DNA from: CAZOOK01 sp964581385
GTDB taxonomy: Bacteria > Pseudomonadota > Gammaproteobacteria > Nevskiales > Nevskiaceae
Length of the DNA stretch: 64,000 nucleotides
Assembly (NCBI GenBank): GCA_964581385.1
Contig: CAZOOK010000016.1
Location: 1-64,000, forward strand
Direction: 5' to 3'
Positions 16,872 through 28,359 of this stretch are shown piece by piece. The position numbers and the translations under genes are program-made. How positions within the stretch are numbered: the stretch's first letter is position 1; each line of letters begins with the position of its first letter. The notes under the pieces were generated by a model. The model was given only the letters and a program-made list of their open reading frames with translations. It searched no databases and was not told the DNA's origin.

Positions 16872-17053
16872 TCACACTGGAATTCCGACGCCGATTGCCC
16901 GGTCGTCGAGAATCCCGTGTTCCTGGATCTCATCGAATGCCCAGCCCAGTTATCGAACAGCTCAACCAGCTCGGGATCAGTTTCTTTCAGCGTCGAGCGA
17001 TGATTCGGAAACAGGGCATCATGGTTGCGTCGCGGGGTTTCGGTGATTGCCAT
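16872..17053 (-). pseudogene. Relic of a carboxymuconolactone-decarboxylase-family gene
   Basis: The first codons give ETPRRNHDALFPNHRSTLKE and TDPELVELFDNWA, the usual N-terminus of about 250-residue CMD-family proteins (HDxLFP, STLxxTDPELxExFDNxAFDE). The frame then breaks at a tandem TGGGC duplication (on the plus strand 16939-16948). Removing one copy gives FDNWAFDEIQEHGILDDR in frame. Soon afterwards the gene ends, with most of the protein missing. It is therefore both frameshifted and truncated. It follows the AKR gene on the same strand and precedes the membrane protein. Confidence 0.8.
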
Positions 17054-17068
17054 GGCTTGATCCGATTC

Positions 17069-19420
<2,352 letters not shown>

Positions 19421-19467
19421 TCAACAATCCATCTATGATTTGATTCGTTAATGAAAATCTCTCATCT

Positions 19468-20317
19468 ATGCTGCGCGCTGGACTATCTGATCTGACTGCC
19501 TTTATTGCGATTGCCGAAAACGGCAGCTTCCGTGCGGCCGCACGCGTTTTGGAAGTGACGCCGTCGGCACTGAGTCACACGATTCGCGGCCTGGAATCCA
19601 GACTCGGCGTGCGCCGATGGCAGAGCTGGAAGAGGCTGTCGACGAGGTCATGTCCGCGCGCGATCGGCCATCGGGTTCGATCCGAGTCAGCTCTTCGGAA
19701 TCGGGGGCCACGCTGTTGATCCGCAACGTCTTGCCGGCGTTTCTCGCCGACTACCCGGATATTCAGGTCGAATTCGTTGTCGACTCGCGCATGATCGACA
19801 TCGTCGCGGAAGGGTTCGACGCCGGAATTCGATTACTGGAAGCCGTGCCGCAGGACATGGTTGCTGCACGCTTCGGTCCGGACATGCGCATGGCCGCAAT
19901 TGCTTCGCCAGAGTATGTTGAAAAGCATGGATGGCCGAAAGCACCCCATGATCTCCTCAAACATCGCTGCATCCGCTTCCGTTTCGACAGCGGCACAATC
20001 TATCGATGGGGGCGCGCCGAGGCAAGACGGTCAATATCGACGTGTCCGGTCCCCTGACCCTACGTAACATCAAATTGATGGTCGAATCTGCCCTTGCAGG
20101 GATTGGCATCGCCTGGGTGCCGGAAGATCATGTAACCGAACACCTTGCAGTTGGCCGCTTGCTTCGTCTGTTACCTGAGTGGAGCCCGGAATTTTCTGGT
20201 CTGTGTCTTTACTATCCTGCCAGCCGTCATCCGCCGGCTGCCCTCAGGTTGTTAGCCCAGGCGATTCGCGACTGGGCGCAGGCAAACATTAAAGCGAATT
20301 TAGTACGAACAAAGTGA
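19468..20317 (+). pseudogene. Broken LysR-family regulator
   Basis: Three consecutive reading frames together make most of a LysR protein. The wing-helix part (LTAFIAIAENGSFRAAARVL, SALSHTIRGLESRLGVR) lies in the first frame. The linker and effector domain (MAELEEAVDEVMSARDRPSG, RVSSSESGATLLIRNVLPAF) lies in the second from 19617. The C-terminal part (GKTVNIDVSGPLTLRNIK, GIGIAWVPEDHV) lies in the third from about 20006. About 25 residues expected after LGVR (LFNRTTRSVxLTxAG-type) are missing, and a second frameshift sits near 20010. It is divergent from the two AKR genes, whose regulator it was probably once. Confidence 0.85.
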
Positions 20318-20697
20318 CAACGTCCTCATGTGCTGTTGCTGCAACTCTGGGCAATCCTTGAGACCATCGATAAGGGCGCGTTGTCGGCCCAAACGGGGCT
20401 TAAGTGTCTTATTCCAGACACAACGCACCTGCCAACCCTCACCAGTTGTGGTAAGACAAACAGGCCGTTGATTTGTCATACGAGTGCCGCCCGCGCGCCG
20501 GCTCCGCGCCGGGAAACTATTCGGCCCGTGCGTCCCCAGTAGATCACCCGCATCCCGCGCCCCCAACCCGTCGCAGCCATCCCATCGCCAACTGTGACCC
20601 GCGTCACAGACGATTGCGCATCCGCGCTGCTAAGGTCCAATAAGCCCGAATATCGAAGGGCAGCTGACGGCAAACCAAGGCGCAAGGCGAGAGAACA
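20318..20697. other. Intergenic region upstream of the GloVer gene
   Basis: It holds a CRP-type palindrome (20592-20609) close to the GloVer gene. A reverse frame at 20300-20566 (with GEGWQVRCVWNKTLKPRLGR and QRALIDGLKDCPELQQQ) looks protein-like but is unrecognised. That frame carries the second copy of the 22-mer found at 16179, so it may be a remnant of a repeated gene. Nothing else is evident. Confidence 0.4.
20592..20609. promoter_or_regulatory. CRP/Clp-type binding site (TGTGA-N6-TCACA)
   Basis: CTGTGACCCGCGTCACAG is a perfect palindrome containing TGTGA, six bases, then TCACA, which is the classic CRP/FNR-superfamily core. It lies about 90 bases before the ATG of the GloVer gene, a usual position for activation. 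Whether a CRP or Clp homologue binds it here is inference. Confidence 0.6.
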
Positions 20698-22356
20698 ATG
20701 TTCAAAGGGAAGAAGAAGAATATAAGCCGAACAAATCAGTTTGCGATCATCGCGGTTGTGTTCGGCACTCTGACAGCCTTTTCCACCAGCCAAGCCAGCG
20801 CTACTAGTCTTCAGCTCCTGCATGCCTTCGAGAATCCATATGGAATTGCTCAGTCGCCGCCGGTGCCGAACGAAGGCGGCAACCCACAGGGCGCCCTGGT
20901 GACAGGCAGCGATGGCAATTATTACGGCGTTCTGTGGAACAAAGGCGATGGGGGTTTCGGTACGATCTTCAAAATGACCCCCACCGGCACTCTGACGGTA
21001 CTGCACGCCTTCGACGCACCGAATTGCGTACCCAATCTGTGCACCAACGCGGATGGCGCACAGCCCGACGGCGGGCTTGTCGTCACCGATGACGGCTCTT
21101 TTCTCGGTACAACGGCATTCGCGGGAACTGGTGGCAACGGTACCATCTACAAGATCACGCCAGATGGCACATTCACCATCCTGCACGCTTTCTCTGGTTT
21201 TAACGAACCGGATGTCCAGTACGGTACCAATGCCGATGGCGCCTTTCCGTTCGGCACATTGGTGCAGGGTCCCGATGACGCGTACTACGGCATCACTGAG
21301 TACGGGGGCATCAACGGCAAAGGAGTGTTCTTCAGGATTACTGCCGACGGCCTATTTACGGTTATATGCGCGATGACCGGATCCATCGGCGAAAAGTTTT
21401 CTGGGAGTGCCCCTGTTCTCGGCAATGACGGCAACTTCTATGGTGCCTTCGACGACAATTATTCGACCGGCGGATACATCTACAAAATCACGCTACAGGG
21501 AAGTTTTTCCAAGCTCTACTCGTTTACTGGCGCGGCCGACGGCGGTGTGCCGGATGTTCTGATCTCAGCGCGCGATGGCAATTTATATGGAGCCACCCGA
21601 TCCGGCGGAGCCAACGGTACGGGTACGCTCTTTAAGCTGACACTCCAAGGCGTCTTCAGTACGCTGCACGCGTTTGATGCAGTACCGACGCGCCTTAGAT
21701 TTGATCTCTATTCTTGCGGTACCCCGTCGTACTGCTTTGATCAGGTTCCCATGAACAATATTGATGGGACAGATCCTGTGTTCCTCATGCAAGCAGCCGA
21801 CGGCAATCTATACGGAAGCAATTTTTATTACGGCGGCGGAGCCTCTCCATCCGGCACGCTGTTCAGATGGACCCCCGACGGCGAATTTTCAGTGCCGTTT
21901 GCCTTCGGCGACAGCGGTAGCGATTTCGGGAGCTACATCTACCCGGTGGGGGAACCGACCGGCATCAGCGACGATGGTCAAGGCGGTCTGCTCATCTTTA
22001 CGCAGGAGAGCGGCTCCGATCCTTTCGAAGGTTGGTCGTTCGACGGCGCCGTGCTGAGAATCACGCTCGATTCCCCGCTCACGGTCAATGTGTCATTCAA
22101 TCCATCAGAGGTCTGGATTGGCCAAGCCACCCAATTGAAATGGTCTTCGACCAATGCGCAGTCGTGCAAATTCATTGGTTATTCGCTGCCGGAAATCTCC
22201 GGTTCCGCAGCGACGAGCGGCACGAAAACGATCAAGCTGTTGAGCCGCCGTACCTTCAATCCGGCATCGTTCGCGGCCGGCGTGGAGTGCATCAGTGCAG
22301 ACGGCCACGTTGCCAATGCGACTGCCAAATTCACAATAAAGAGTCTGGCGAAGTAA
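20698..22356 (+). CDS. Exported GloVer-repeat beta-propeller protein with C-terminal Ig-like domain
   Basis: The 552-residue protein has a basic N-terminus (MFKGKKKNISRTNQFAI) and a hydrophobic signal segment ending near ASA. It then has seven repeats of about 55-65 residues with the GloVer consensus: SDGNYYGVLWNKGDGGFGTI (about residue 71), GTIYKITPDGTFTILHAF, RDGNLYGATRSGGANGTGTL, and so on. Seven repeats fit a seven-bladed propeller. The C-terminal 95 residues (IGQATQLKWSSTNAQSC, later GVECISADG) look like an Ig-type domain with a disulfide, the variable anchor part of these proteins. Function is unknown. A CRP-type site lies upstream, and the next gene is 115 bases downstream. Confidence 0.85.
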   Translation: MFKGKKKNISRTNQFAIIAVVFGTLTAFSTSQASATSLQLLHAFENPYGIAQSPPVPNEGGNPQGALVTGSDGNYYGVLWNKGDGGFGTIFKMTPTGTLTVLHAFDAPNCVPNLCTNADGAQPDGGLVVTDDGSFLGTTAFAGTGGNGTIYKITPDGTFTILHAFSGFNEPDVQYGTNADGAFPFGTLVQGPDDAYYGITEYGGINGKGVFFRITADGLFTVICAMTGSIGEKFSGSAPVLGNDGNFYGAFDDNYSTGGYIYKITLQGSFSKLYSFTGAADGGVPDVLISARDGNLYGATRSGGANGTGTLFKLTLQGVFSTLHAFDAVPTRLRFDLYSCGTPSYCFDQVPMNNIDGTDPVFLMQAADGNLYGSNFYYGGGASPSGTLFRWTPDGEFSVPFAFGDSGSDFGSYIYPVGEPTGISDDGQGGLLIFTQESGSDPFEGWSFDGAVLRITLDSPLTVNVSFNPSEVWIGQATQLKWSSTNAQSCKFIGYSLPEISGSAATSGTKTIKLLSRRTFNPASFAAGVECISADGHVANATAKFTIKSLAK

Positions 22357-22471
22357 TGCACGCGCTGTTACTTACCGGACGGGATCACTCCAAGCGATTG
22401 CTGCTCGCGCTTGTCTATTCACAATTCTGCGAATTACACAACAATAGATTTCCATCTAAAGGGGAACAATC

Positions 22472-23941
22472 ATGAAATCGAAAATCGCATCCAAAGTGTG
22501 GCGGATCAGCTCGGCTGCTGCAATCGGCGGTGTGCTGGCGTGTGTTTCAGACGTCACCTTAGCGAGCGCTACGGTGATGCCGGTGGGCGGCATTTTCCAG
22601 GTCAACACGGTGACGCCGGCATCCGGTTCCAGTCGATATGACAGTCCTTTTCTGGGTACCTCGGTGGCGAAAATGGCCGACGGCCGCTTCGTGGTTGCAT
22701 TCGGGATGAGTCTGCTGCCCTACCCGGACAATCAGAGCAACCATAACGTGTACATCCGACGCTATGCCGTGGACGGTACGCCGTTCGGTACTGAATTCAT
22801 CGCCAGTTCGAATCCGGATAGCTCGAGCAATGACGATTTCTATCCGATCGTGAAGATCGACGCGAACGGCAACTTTCTGGTCGCCTGGCTGAGCCGCCGG
22901 ACCACTTCCGACGGTGCCTTCACAGAAACCCTCGTCGGCCGGCTCTTTGCAGCCGACGGCACGCCGCGCACTTCCGATTTCCGCATCGATTCGGATTCCG
23001 CTCCATACTTCAATGGCAGCAATACGCCGGTGCAGACCTACCAGGTCGCAATGGACGACGATGGCGATTTCGTCGTCGGCTGGTATGACCCTGTCAACAA
23101 CAACATCGTCGTACGCCGCCTTGCCGCCGACGGCAGCGCCAAGGACGCGCAGGCAATGATTGTGCGGAGCCAGCCACAAGTGCTCGATAATCCGCAGGTG
23201 TCCGTGGCGATGAATCAGTCAACCGGCGATTTCACGGTAACTTGGGATGAGTCGTCGTTGGCTAGCACCGCCATTCCGCTGCTCTGGCGAAAATTCGCTT
23301 CCATTCAAGCACAGGCATTCGCCGGTGACGGAACGGCGCTGAGTACGCAGCCGATTCTGGTCGACAGCTGCGCGGAGTATTTCGTCGGCTTGGCGGCGAT
23401 CAGGCAGCCGGCAACAGCTAGAACAACCGCTGCACCGGATGCAGTATCCGGTACCCGCCGCTGTGAGTTCGACAGTGCGGAAGTGCTGGAGGATCGTAGC
23501 GGTGCGTTTACCGTGGTGCTCAATTCTGGCTCTGCCGGTTACATGGTTTCCGCCAGGCGCTATTCCGCGAATGGCAAGCCAGCGAGCGCTCGCTTTACGA
23601 TCTCCCCGCCGGGCCAGCTCGGCACCAGCGACGGTGTCGGGCGCGTCGCCGGGGATGGCACCGGCCGCTTCGTTGCAATCTGGAACGATGTTATCGGCAA
23701 CCAAACCGAAGCGCTGTTCGGGCGTAGCGTCACCGCGGGCAGCCGCTTCAACGGCGCGACGTTCCAGATCTCGCCGACCGATCCGGCATCGCAGCAGCAC
23801 GTTGTGCTCAACGGCTCGGTGGCCCTCGATCCTTCCGGAGGCGTTGCTGTGATCTGGGTCGAAGCCACACCGTTGGACCCGAGCAATATATTCGGCGACG
23901 CCGATCTCAAAGCTTTCGGACAGATCTACTCGGTGCAGTAA
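22472..23941 (+). CDS. Exported seven-repeat propeller-like protein
   Basis: The 489-residue protein begins with a signal peptide (KVWRISSAAAIGGVLACVS). Its body carries seven repeats, each with a core like VAMDDDGDFVVGWYD followed by a strand such as VRRLAADGSAKDA: KMADGRFVVAFG, KIDANGNFLVAW, AMDDDGDFVVGW, AMNQSTGDFTVTW, EDRSGAFTVVL, GDGTGRFVAIW and ALDPSGGVAVIW. The regular count of seven suggests a beta-propeller. I know no function for it. Two relatives lie at 57620 and 59065. It follows the GloVer gene, with GGGGA before its ATG, and may be co-transcribed with it. Confidence 0.75.
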   Translation: MKSKIASKVWRISSAAAIGGVLACVSDVTLASATVMPVGGIFQVNTVTPASGSSRYDSPFLGTSVAKMADGRFVVAFGMSLLPYPDNQSNHNVYIRRYAVDGTPFGTEFIASSNPDSSSNDDFYPIVKIDANGNFLVAWLSRRTTSDGAFTETLVGRLFAADGTPRTSDFRIDSDSAPYFNGSNTPVQTYQVAMDDDGDFVVGWYDPVNNNIVVRRLAADGSAKDAQAMIVRSQPQVLDNPQVSVAMNQSTGDFTVTWDESSLASTAIPLLWRKFASIQAQAFAGDGTALSTQPILVDSCAEYFVGLAAIRQPATARTTAAPDAVSGTRRCEFDSAEVLEDRSGAFTVVLNSGSAGYMVSARRYSANGKPASARFTISPPGQLGTSDGVGRVAGDGTGRFVAIWNDVIGNQTEALFGRSVTAGSRFNGATFQISPTDPASQQHVVLNGSVALDPSGGVAVIWVEATPLDPSNIFGDADLKAFGQIYSVQ

Positions 23942-24094
23942 ATCACATTGAGCCGATTTGGAGTAATCGTACTTTCTGTGCAGAGTGCCAACTCGACGTA
24001 GCCAGATCGTAGGCCGCCGCCGACTTGACAGATCATGCCAAATTAACCGACTTTAATGGACAGACAATTAATAACTAGTAAATGGGGGTAAAAG

Positions 24095-25699
24095 ATGATA
24101 TCTCGTGCGCGTCTTGTGCTTTTGTTTGCCCAATGGATTGGCCTTGCCGTTGCATCAACGGCAGCTCTGGCGGCGGTTCCCACTCCAATGGTGTCGATCC
24201 CCTCGGCCGGCACCAACGGGTTTCCCTTCTTGACGTCGGCGATCAATCTGGCCAGCTTCGGTTACACGGAGAAGGAGTTTTTCATCTCCGGTAACGCTCA
24301 GGGCTTCGTCAACTCCGGCGCGCTTGGCAACGATGGCGTCTGGAATGCTTCGTCCGGAGCGAACGCGCCATACAAAACGCGCATTCTGGTCCGCACACCG
24401 ACCAATCCGCATCTCTTCAATGGCACCGTGGTCGTCGAGTGGCTCAATGTCACCGGCGGACTCGATGCCGAGCCGGAGTGGGACTACGCACATGTCGAAT
24501 TGTTACGCTCGGGCTATGCCTGGGTTGGGGTGACGGCACAGTTCGTCGGGGCGGCCTTCCTTCCGTCCTGGGACAGTGCGCGGTACGGGTCTATCTCCCA
24601 TCCGGGGGATTCATGGTCTTACGACATCTATTCCCAGGCGGGCATGGCCATCTTGCACGGCAATCCCCAGCCCTTGGGTGCACTCACATCTTCCGTCCGC
24701 ACGCTTCTCGCCGAAGGCGAATCGCAATCGGCTTTCCGGGTATTTACCTACTACAACGCCATTCAGCCGCTGGCCAAGGTCTATCAAGGCTTTCTGATCC
24801 ACAGCACCGGTTTCGGTGCGGCGCTGTCGCAATCCTTCGCCGGCGGCGGCATCCTCGGTTCGAGCATCATACCGGCGCCCCCGGGTGTGCCCGCGACGCC
24901 GGACATCGCGGTTCCGCCGACTGCTTTCGTCCGTGGCGATCTCGCACAGCCGGTGTTGTTCTTTAATACGGAGACCGATATTTCGCTCCTCGGCGCGGGC
25001 TTCAGTGTCCATAATCAACCCGATAGCAACACCTTCCGGATGTGGGAGCTCGCCGGAACCAGCCATGCTGACGCCTATCTCCTCAGCCAGGGGGCGGCGG
25101 ATGCGGCGAAGTCCGGTTTGGTGGGGCCCCCCTTCAATTGCGGCAACCCGCCCATCAATAACGGGCCTGAGACTTTCGGCGTGCGCGCGGCCGTGTCCGC
25201 ACTCGCGCGCTGGACCCAGGTACCGCAGATCGCTCCTTCGATCGGCCCGCGCTTCTCGGTGCAAGTTGTTCTGCCGCCCGTCTCGCCTCAGGCCGCCGCC
25301 GTAATCGCTCTCAACCCGGCGACCGGCAACGCCATCGGCGGTATCCAACTGCCCCAGACAGCTGTGCCGATCGAAACGCTAACCGGCACCCGGCCACCTG
25401 CGGCTATTGCGACCAATCCGACGTGCGTGCTGTTCGGTGCTGCCGGTCCATGGGACGGCGGCGTCGATCCCTGGGACGGTGTGCCCGGCCTTGATCCTGC
25501 GCCGTTCCCCGCGCCATCGCTTACTGCGCTCTACGGAAGTAAGAACAACTACCTCGTACAGTATGGCGTGGCAACATTGCAGTCGGTTCTCGGGGGCTTC
25601 CTGCTGCCGGCCGACAGTCTTGAAGTATTCGGGATGGCCCAGGCCGCGAACGTACCGCAGGGGGCAGCAAGTAACGCTGCCATCATCCCGAATCCCTGA
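24095..25699 (+). CDS. Exported alpha/beta-hydrolase-domain protein (Abhydrolase_10-like)
   Basis: The 534-residue protein has a signal peptide (VLLFAQWIGLAVASTAALAA) and a body typical of the large alpha/beta hydrolase domain family: GTVVVEWLNVTGGLDAEPEW, LLRSGYAWVGVTAQ, and a nucleophile elbow in LLAEGESQSAFRVFTYYNA (GESQS, about residue 209). The later FNTETDISLL and AGTSHADAYL could supply the acid and His. Members are seen in soil Proteobacteria and Actinobacteria, mostly uncharacterised. A GGGGG site precedes the ATG. A strong hairpin follows the gene at 25729, suggesting that this closes the exported-protein unit. Confidence 0.8.
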   Translation: MISRARLVLLFAQWIGLAVASTAALAAVPTPMVSIPSAGTNGFPFLTSAINLASFGYTEKEFFISGNAQGFVNSGALGNDGVWNASSGANAPYKTRILVRTPTNPHLFNGTVVVEWLNVTGGLDAEPEWDYAHVELLRSGYAWVGVTAQFVGAAFLPSWDSARYGSISHPGDSWSYDIYSQAGMAILHGNPQPLGALTSSVRTLLAEGESQSAFRVFTYYNAIQPLAKVYQGFLIHSTGFGAALSQSFAGGGILGSSIIPAPPGVPATPDIAVPPTAFVRGDLAQPVLFFNTETDISLLGAGFSVHNQPDSNTFRMWELAGTSHADAYLLSQGAADAAKSGLVGPPFNCGNPPINNGPETFGVRAAVSALARWTQVPQIAPSIGPRFSVQVVLPPVSPQAAAVIALNPATGNAIGGIQLPQTAVPIETLTGTRPPAAIATNPTCVLFGAAGPWDGGVDPWDGVPGLDPAPFPAPSLTALYGSKNNYLVQYGVATLQSVLGGFLLPADSLEVFGMAQAANVPQGAASNAAIIPNP

Positions 25700-25728
25700 C
25701 CCGAAATATCTACTAGACTCACCGAGAC

Positions 25729-25760
25729 TCACTGATCGCGAGAAGGCTCGCGATCAGTGA
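25729..25760 (+). terminator. Strong 14-base hairpin
   Basis: TCACTGATCGCGAG (25729-25742) and CTCGCGATCAGTGA (25747-25760) are perfect complements with an AAGG loop. It lies 30 bases past the stop of the hydrolase gene. Only ATTT follows, so it is a hairpin terminator with a weak U-tract. Confidence 0.75.
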
Positions 25761-25891
25761 ATTTCAGCGGGCCCTGGGAATGCCACCCTTTCCGGAGCTA
25801 AGCAATATCCGTTCAAGCCGTCACAGACCTTGATTACGCCAGAGCCGACACATTCTTAATGGATCGTCGCTTCTTGAGCGAATCCTGCAAA

Positions 25892-26872
25892 TCAGAAAGT
25901 AATTGCTGATTGCATGCTGCCAAGGAAGGCTTGGTTGAATTGGATAAAGTGGCTATTTCCGCCGCCTGGCAGAATCGGTGTACCGTCCTTGTCGAGAACG
26001 CCGGCATAGACATTTCCGTTAAGCTGAAAATACACGCGATAGTTAGCCGTGGCTGAGGCGGTACTTGATCGTGGCTGGTTGGCAACCCATGCAGTGACGC
26101 CCTGGATGGTGCTGATCGTGCCATCCGATGATTGATAAGTCACACCGTCGGTTGCTGAGGTTCTCGGGAAAAAGCTGCTGAGTGCGGTACTTACTGCGCA
26201 TGGTGAAATGTCAGCATTGTAAGTTGCGCCATTGCAATCCACTGCGAGTATCGCATCGCCGATCTGTGTGGCGTCGAATTTTAGGTACGCCGCCCCGCCT
26301 GCGAAAGTGGCACCTGGCTTAAGTAATGAACTGGCGAGAAAGCCGCCGGTCCAGCTGAGTAGCTCGGTTGGTGCGCTGCTGAGCGCGCCGGATACCGGCA
26401 CCACCGTAATATTGTTACGCAGGCGGCTATAAACGATGGTGTGCTGATCGGCGGCAAGAAAGTCGTAGCGGATACCATCGTCGAGATAGCTCACAGAAGC
26501 GTACCCAGGATCGTCCGCCGCAACTAATATTGCGCCGCTGCTCAATACCCTTGTTGGCACAAGTGTCGGCATCGACAACGTCGATGCCATATTGTTTAGT
26601 GAAATCGTTGTGATCTGCGGACCCGCGGTCAGCGGTGAAGCGCTATACGAGGAGTCCTGCGAGTACATGTAGTCGGTTCCGCTCACCATCGGATCGTTCC
26701 AGTGTGAATCGATGGCGTGGATGCCCCCGTTGGCGGCCAGCGCAAAGCTCTCGTAGGCGGCTTGATCCGCAGTAAGGGACGATGATGGGTTGGAACCTGA
26801 ACCCGAACCACTGCAGGCTGCAATCATTACCGACAGGCCGATCACACTGGACGACGCAACAAACGTACGCAT
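25892..26872 (-). CDS. Hypothetical lipoprotein
   Basis: The protein of about 326 residues has a lipoprotein signal (MRTFVASSSVIGLSVMIAAC) with the lipobox Cys, followed by a Gly/Ser-rich linker (SGSGSGSNPSSS). The mature part starts with LTADQAAYESFALAANGGIH and is rich in beta strands (YASVSYLDDGIRYDFLAADQ, NYRVYFQLNGNVYAGVLDKD). Cys residues in LAVDCNGATYNADISPCAV could form a disulfide. I do not recognise a characterised family. The ATG at 26872 is favoured because the lipoprotein signal starts there. It is divergent from the Vgb-like gene. Confidence 0.7.
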   Translation of the reverse strand: MRTFVASSSVIGLSVMIAACSGSGSGSNPSSSLTADQAAYESFALAANGGIHAIDSHWNDPMVSGTDYMYSQDSSYSASPLTAGPQITTISLNNMASTLSMPTLVPTRVLSSGAILVAADDPGYASVSYLDDGIRYDFLAADQHTIVYSRLRNNITVVPVSGALSSAPTELLSWTGGFLASSLLKPGATFAGGAAYLKFDATQIGDAILAVDCNGATYNADISPCAVSTALSSFFPRTSATDGVTYQSSDGTISTIQGVTAWVANQPRSSTASATANYRVYFQLNGNVYAGVLDKDGTPILPGGGNSHFIQFNQAFLGSMQSAITF

Positions 26873-27215
26873 GGGACTCCCGGATCTCAAATCAAGGCGG
26901 TGCTGCAAGCGCAGCTATTCACATAATTACGGAACATCTTTCAGGATTGCGTCATCACTGGCAATCAGCGTGGATTCACCATTGACATGCCCTGCAGGGG
27001 ATGCGCGGGCCTGGACCTCCGACCTAGGTCACGCGGTGCGATCGGTTTCTGAAATGACCCTCGGGTATCGATCATTTCGATGTCGAGAAAGAGACATTTA
27101 TTGAATATATCTGCCGTCCAATTAACGGCTGATGGCGACAATGATCTATGTTCGTACACAGAACCCTAGCTAACGCTTTGCCGGACGTTCTCCGGCACTC
27201 GTGAGAGAAAGTGAA
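26873..27215. other. Divergent intergenic region
   Basis: This region must hold the promoters of the lipoprotein gene and the Vgb-like gene. The only clear signal is the perfect palindrome GACCTAGGTC at 27021-27030. The half next to the Vgb gene is AT-rich. No RNA gene is recognisable. Confidence 0.4.
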
Positions 27216-28232
27216 ATGAAGCGACATAAATTTGCTCTGATTTCGCCGTTCCTGTCGCTGGCGCTGTTTCAGTCCGCCTTTGCCGGATCGTTACAAAACG
27301 GCGACGGTGCGACCTGTCAGAAAGATATCTGTGAGTACCGGCTTCCGAAAATCCGCAGCGTTCCGGGTACGATCGTCCCTGGGCCCGACGGTGCCATGTG
27401 GTTTAGCGAGAACGGTGGCAACAGGATCGGCCGGATTACTCAGCAAGGCAAGATAACGGAGTTCGACATTCCTATCGCGAACGGAAATCCGTTCGCGATC
27501 ACGTTCGGGCCCGACGGCGCCCTATGGTTTACCCACTCTGCGGGCAAGATCGGCCGGATGACAATTCAGGGCGACTTCACCAACGTGTTCACCGTCCCCC
27601 CGCCCATAGTGCCGGGGATACCGTTCGTACCATCCATACCAACATCACTGACGTTCGGGCCCGATGGCGCCATTTGGTTTGTGGACAACGGGCCGAACAG
27701 AGTCACTCGAATGACCGTCGACGGAACGTTTACTCAATTCCCAGTCCCCACTCCATACGCTTCCCCACACGACATTGTCACCGGGCCCGACAGCGCGATG
27801 TGGTTCACGGAGTTTCTCGGCGGCAAGATCGGCCGCGTAACCCTCGACGGGACTTTCACCGAGTTCGAGGTCCCCACCCAGTTTCCCGTACTCGGAATTC
27901 TGACTGCAGGACCTGATGGCGCACTTTGGTTCGCCGAGGGCATTGGCAACAAGATCGGCCGTGTGACCACGGATGGACAGATGACCGAATTCCCCCTTCC
28001 TTCGTCTCCCGGCACGCCGGCATCGATCGCCTTTGGTCCCGATGGGGCCCTGTGGTTGGTGGAATATTTCGGCAACAAGGTTGGGCGCATGACCACTGCG
28101 GGCGAATTTCAGGAATGGGACATCCCAACACGACACGCCTACCCACAAGGAATGGCCTTTGCGCCCAACGGCTCCTTATGGTTCACCGAGAAGGCCAACA
28201 AGATCGGCGCGATGCCGCACCCGATTAAATAG
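27216..28232 (+). CDS. Exported Vgb-like seven-bladed beta-propeller protein
   Basis: The 338-residue protein has a signal peptide (MKRHKFALISPFLSLALFQS, cleaved near AFA). It contains seven repeats with the Vgb core, for example VPGPDGAMWFSENGGNRIG, TFGPDGALWFTHSAGKIG, TAGPDGALWFAEGIGNKIG and FAPNGSLWFTEKANKIG, each followed by a strand such as RVTTDGQMTEFPLP. This is the virginiamycin-B-lyase family of propellers. Most members in soil bacteria are not antibiotic lyases, and I cannot confirm the catalytic His/Glu set by alignment. The start at the ATG (27216) rather than GTG 27201 fits the signal peptide. It is the third propeller type in this exported-protein island. Confidence 0.8.
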   Translation: MKRHKFALISPFLSLALFQSAFAGSLQNGDGATCQKDICEYRLPKIRSVPGTIVPGPDGAMWFSENGGNRIGRITQQGKITEFDIPIANGNPFAITFGPDGALWFTHSAGKIGRMTIQGDFTNVFTVPPPIVPGIPFVPSIPTSLTFGPDGAIWFVDNGPNRVTRMTVDGTFTQFPVPTPYASPHDIVTGPDSAMWFTEFLGGKIGRVTLDGTFTEFEVPTQFPVLGILTAGPDGALWFAEGIGNKIGRVTTDGQMTEFPLPSSPGTPASIAFGPDGALWLVEYFGNKVGRMTTAGEFQEWDIPTRHAYPQGMAFAPNGSLWFTEKANKIGAMPHPIK

Positions 28233-28359
28233 CCACATCGACACGGTATGAACCATATCCACGACTATTCCTGGGCGCGGAACAAGCAGTCCAGCCAATA
28301 ACTTCTAGCTTACCGGCAAGTGCAGACAGACGGTCAGGTTGTAAACCCAAGCCGGGCGA

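Noticed and set aside
27216..28232. Antibiotic resistance gene (virginiamycin B lyase)
   Set aside because: Only the propeller family is supported; neither catalytic residues nor genomic context show antibiotic lyase function.
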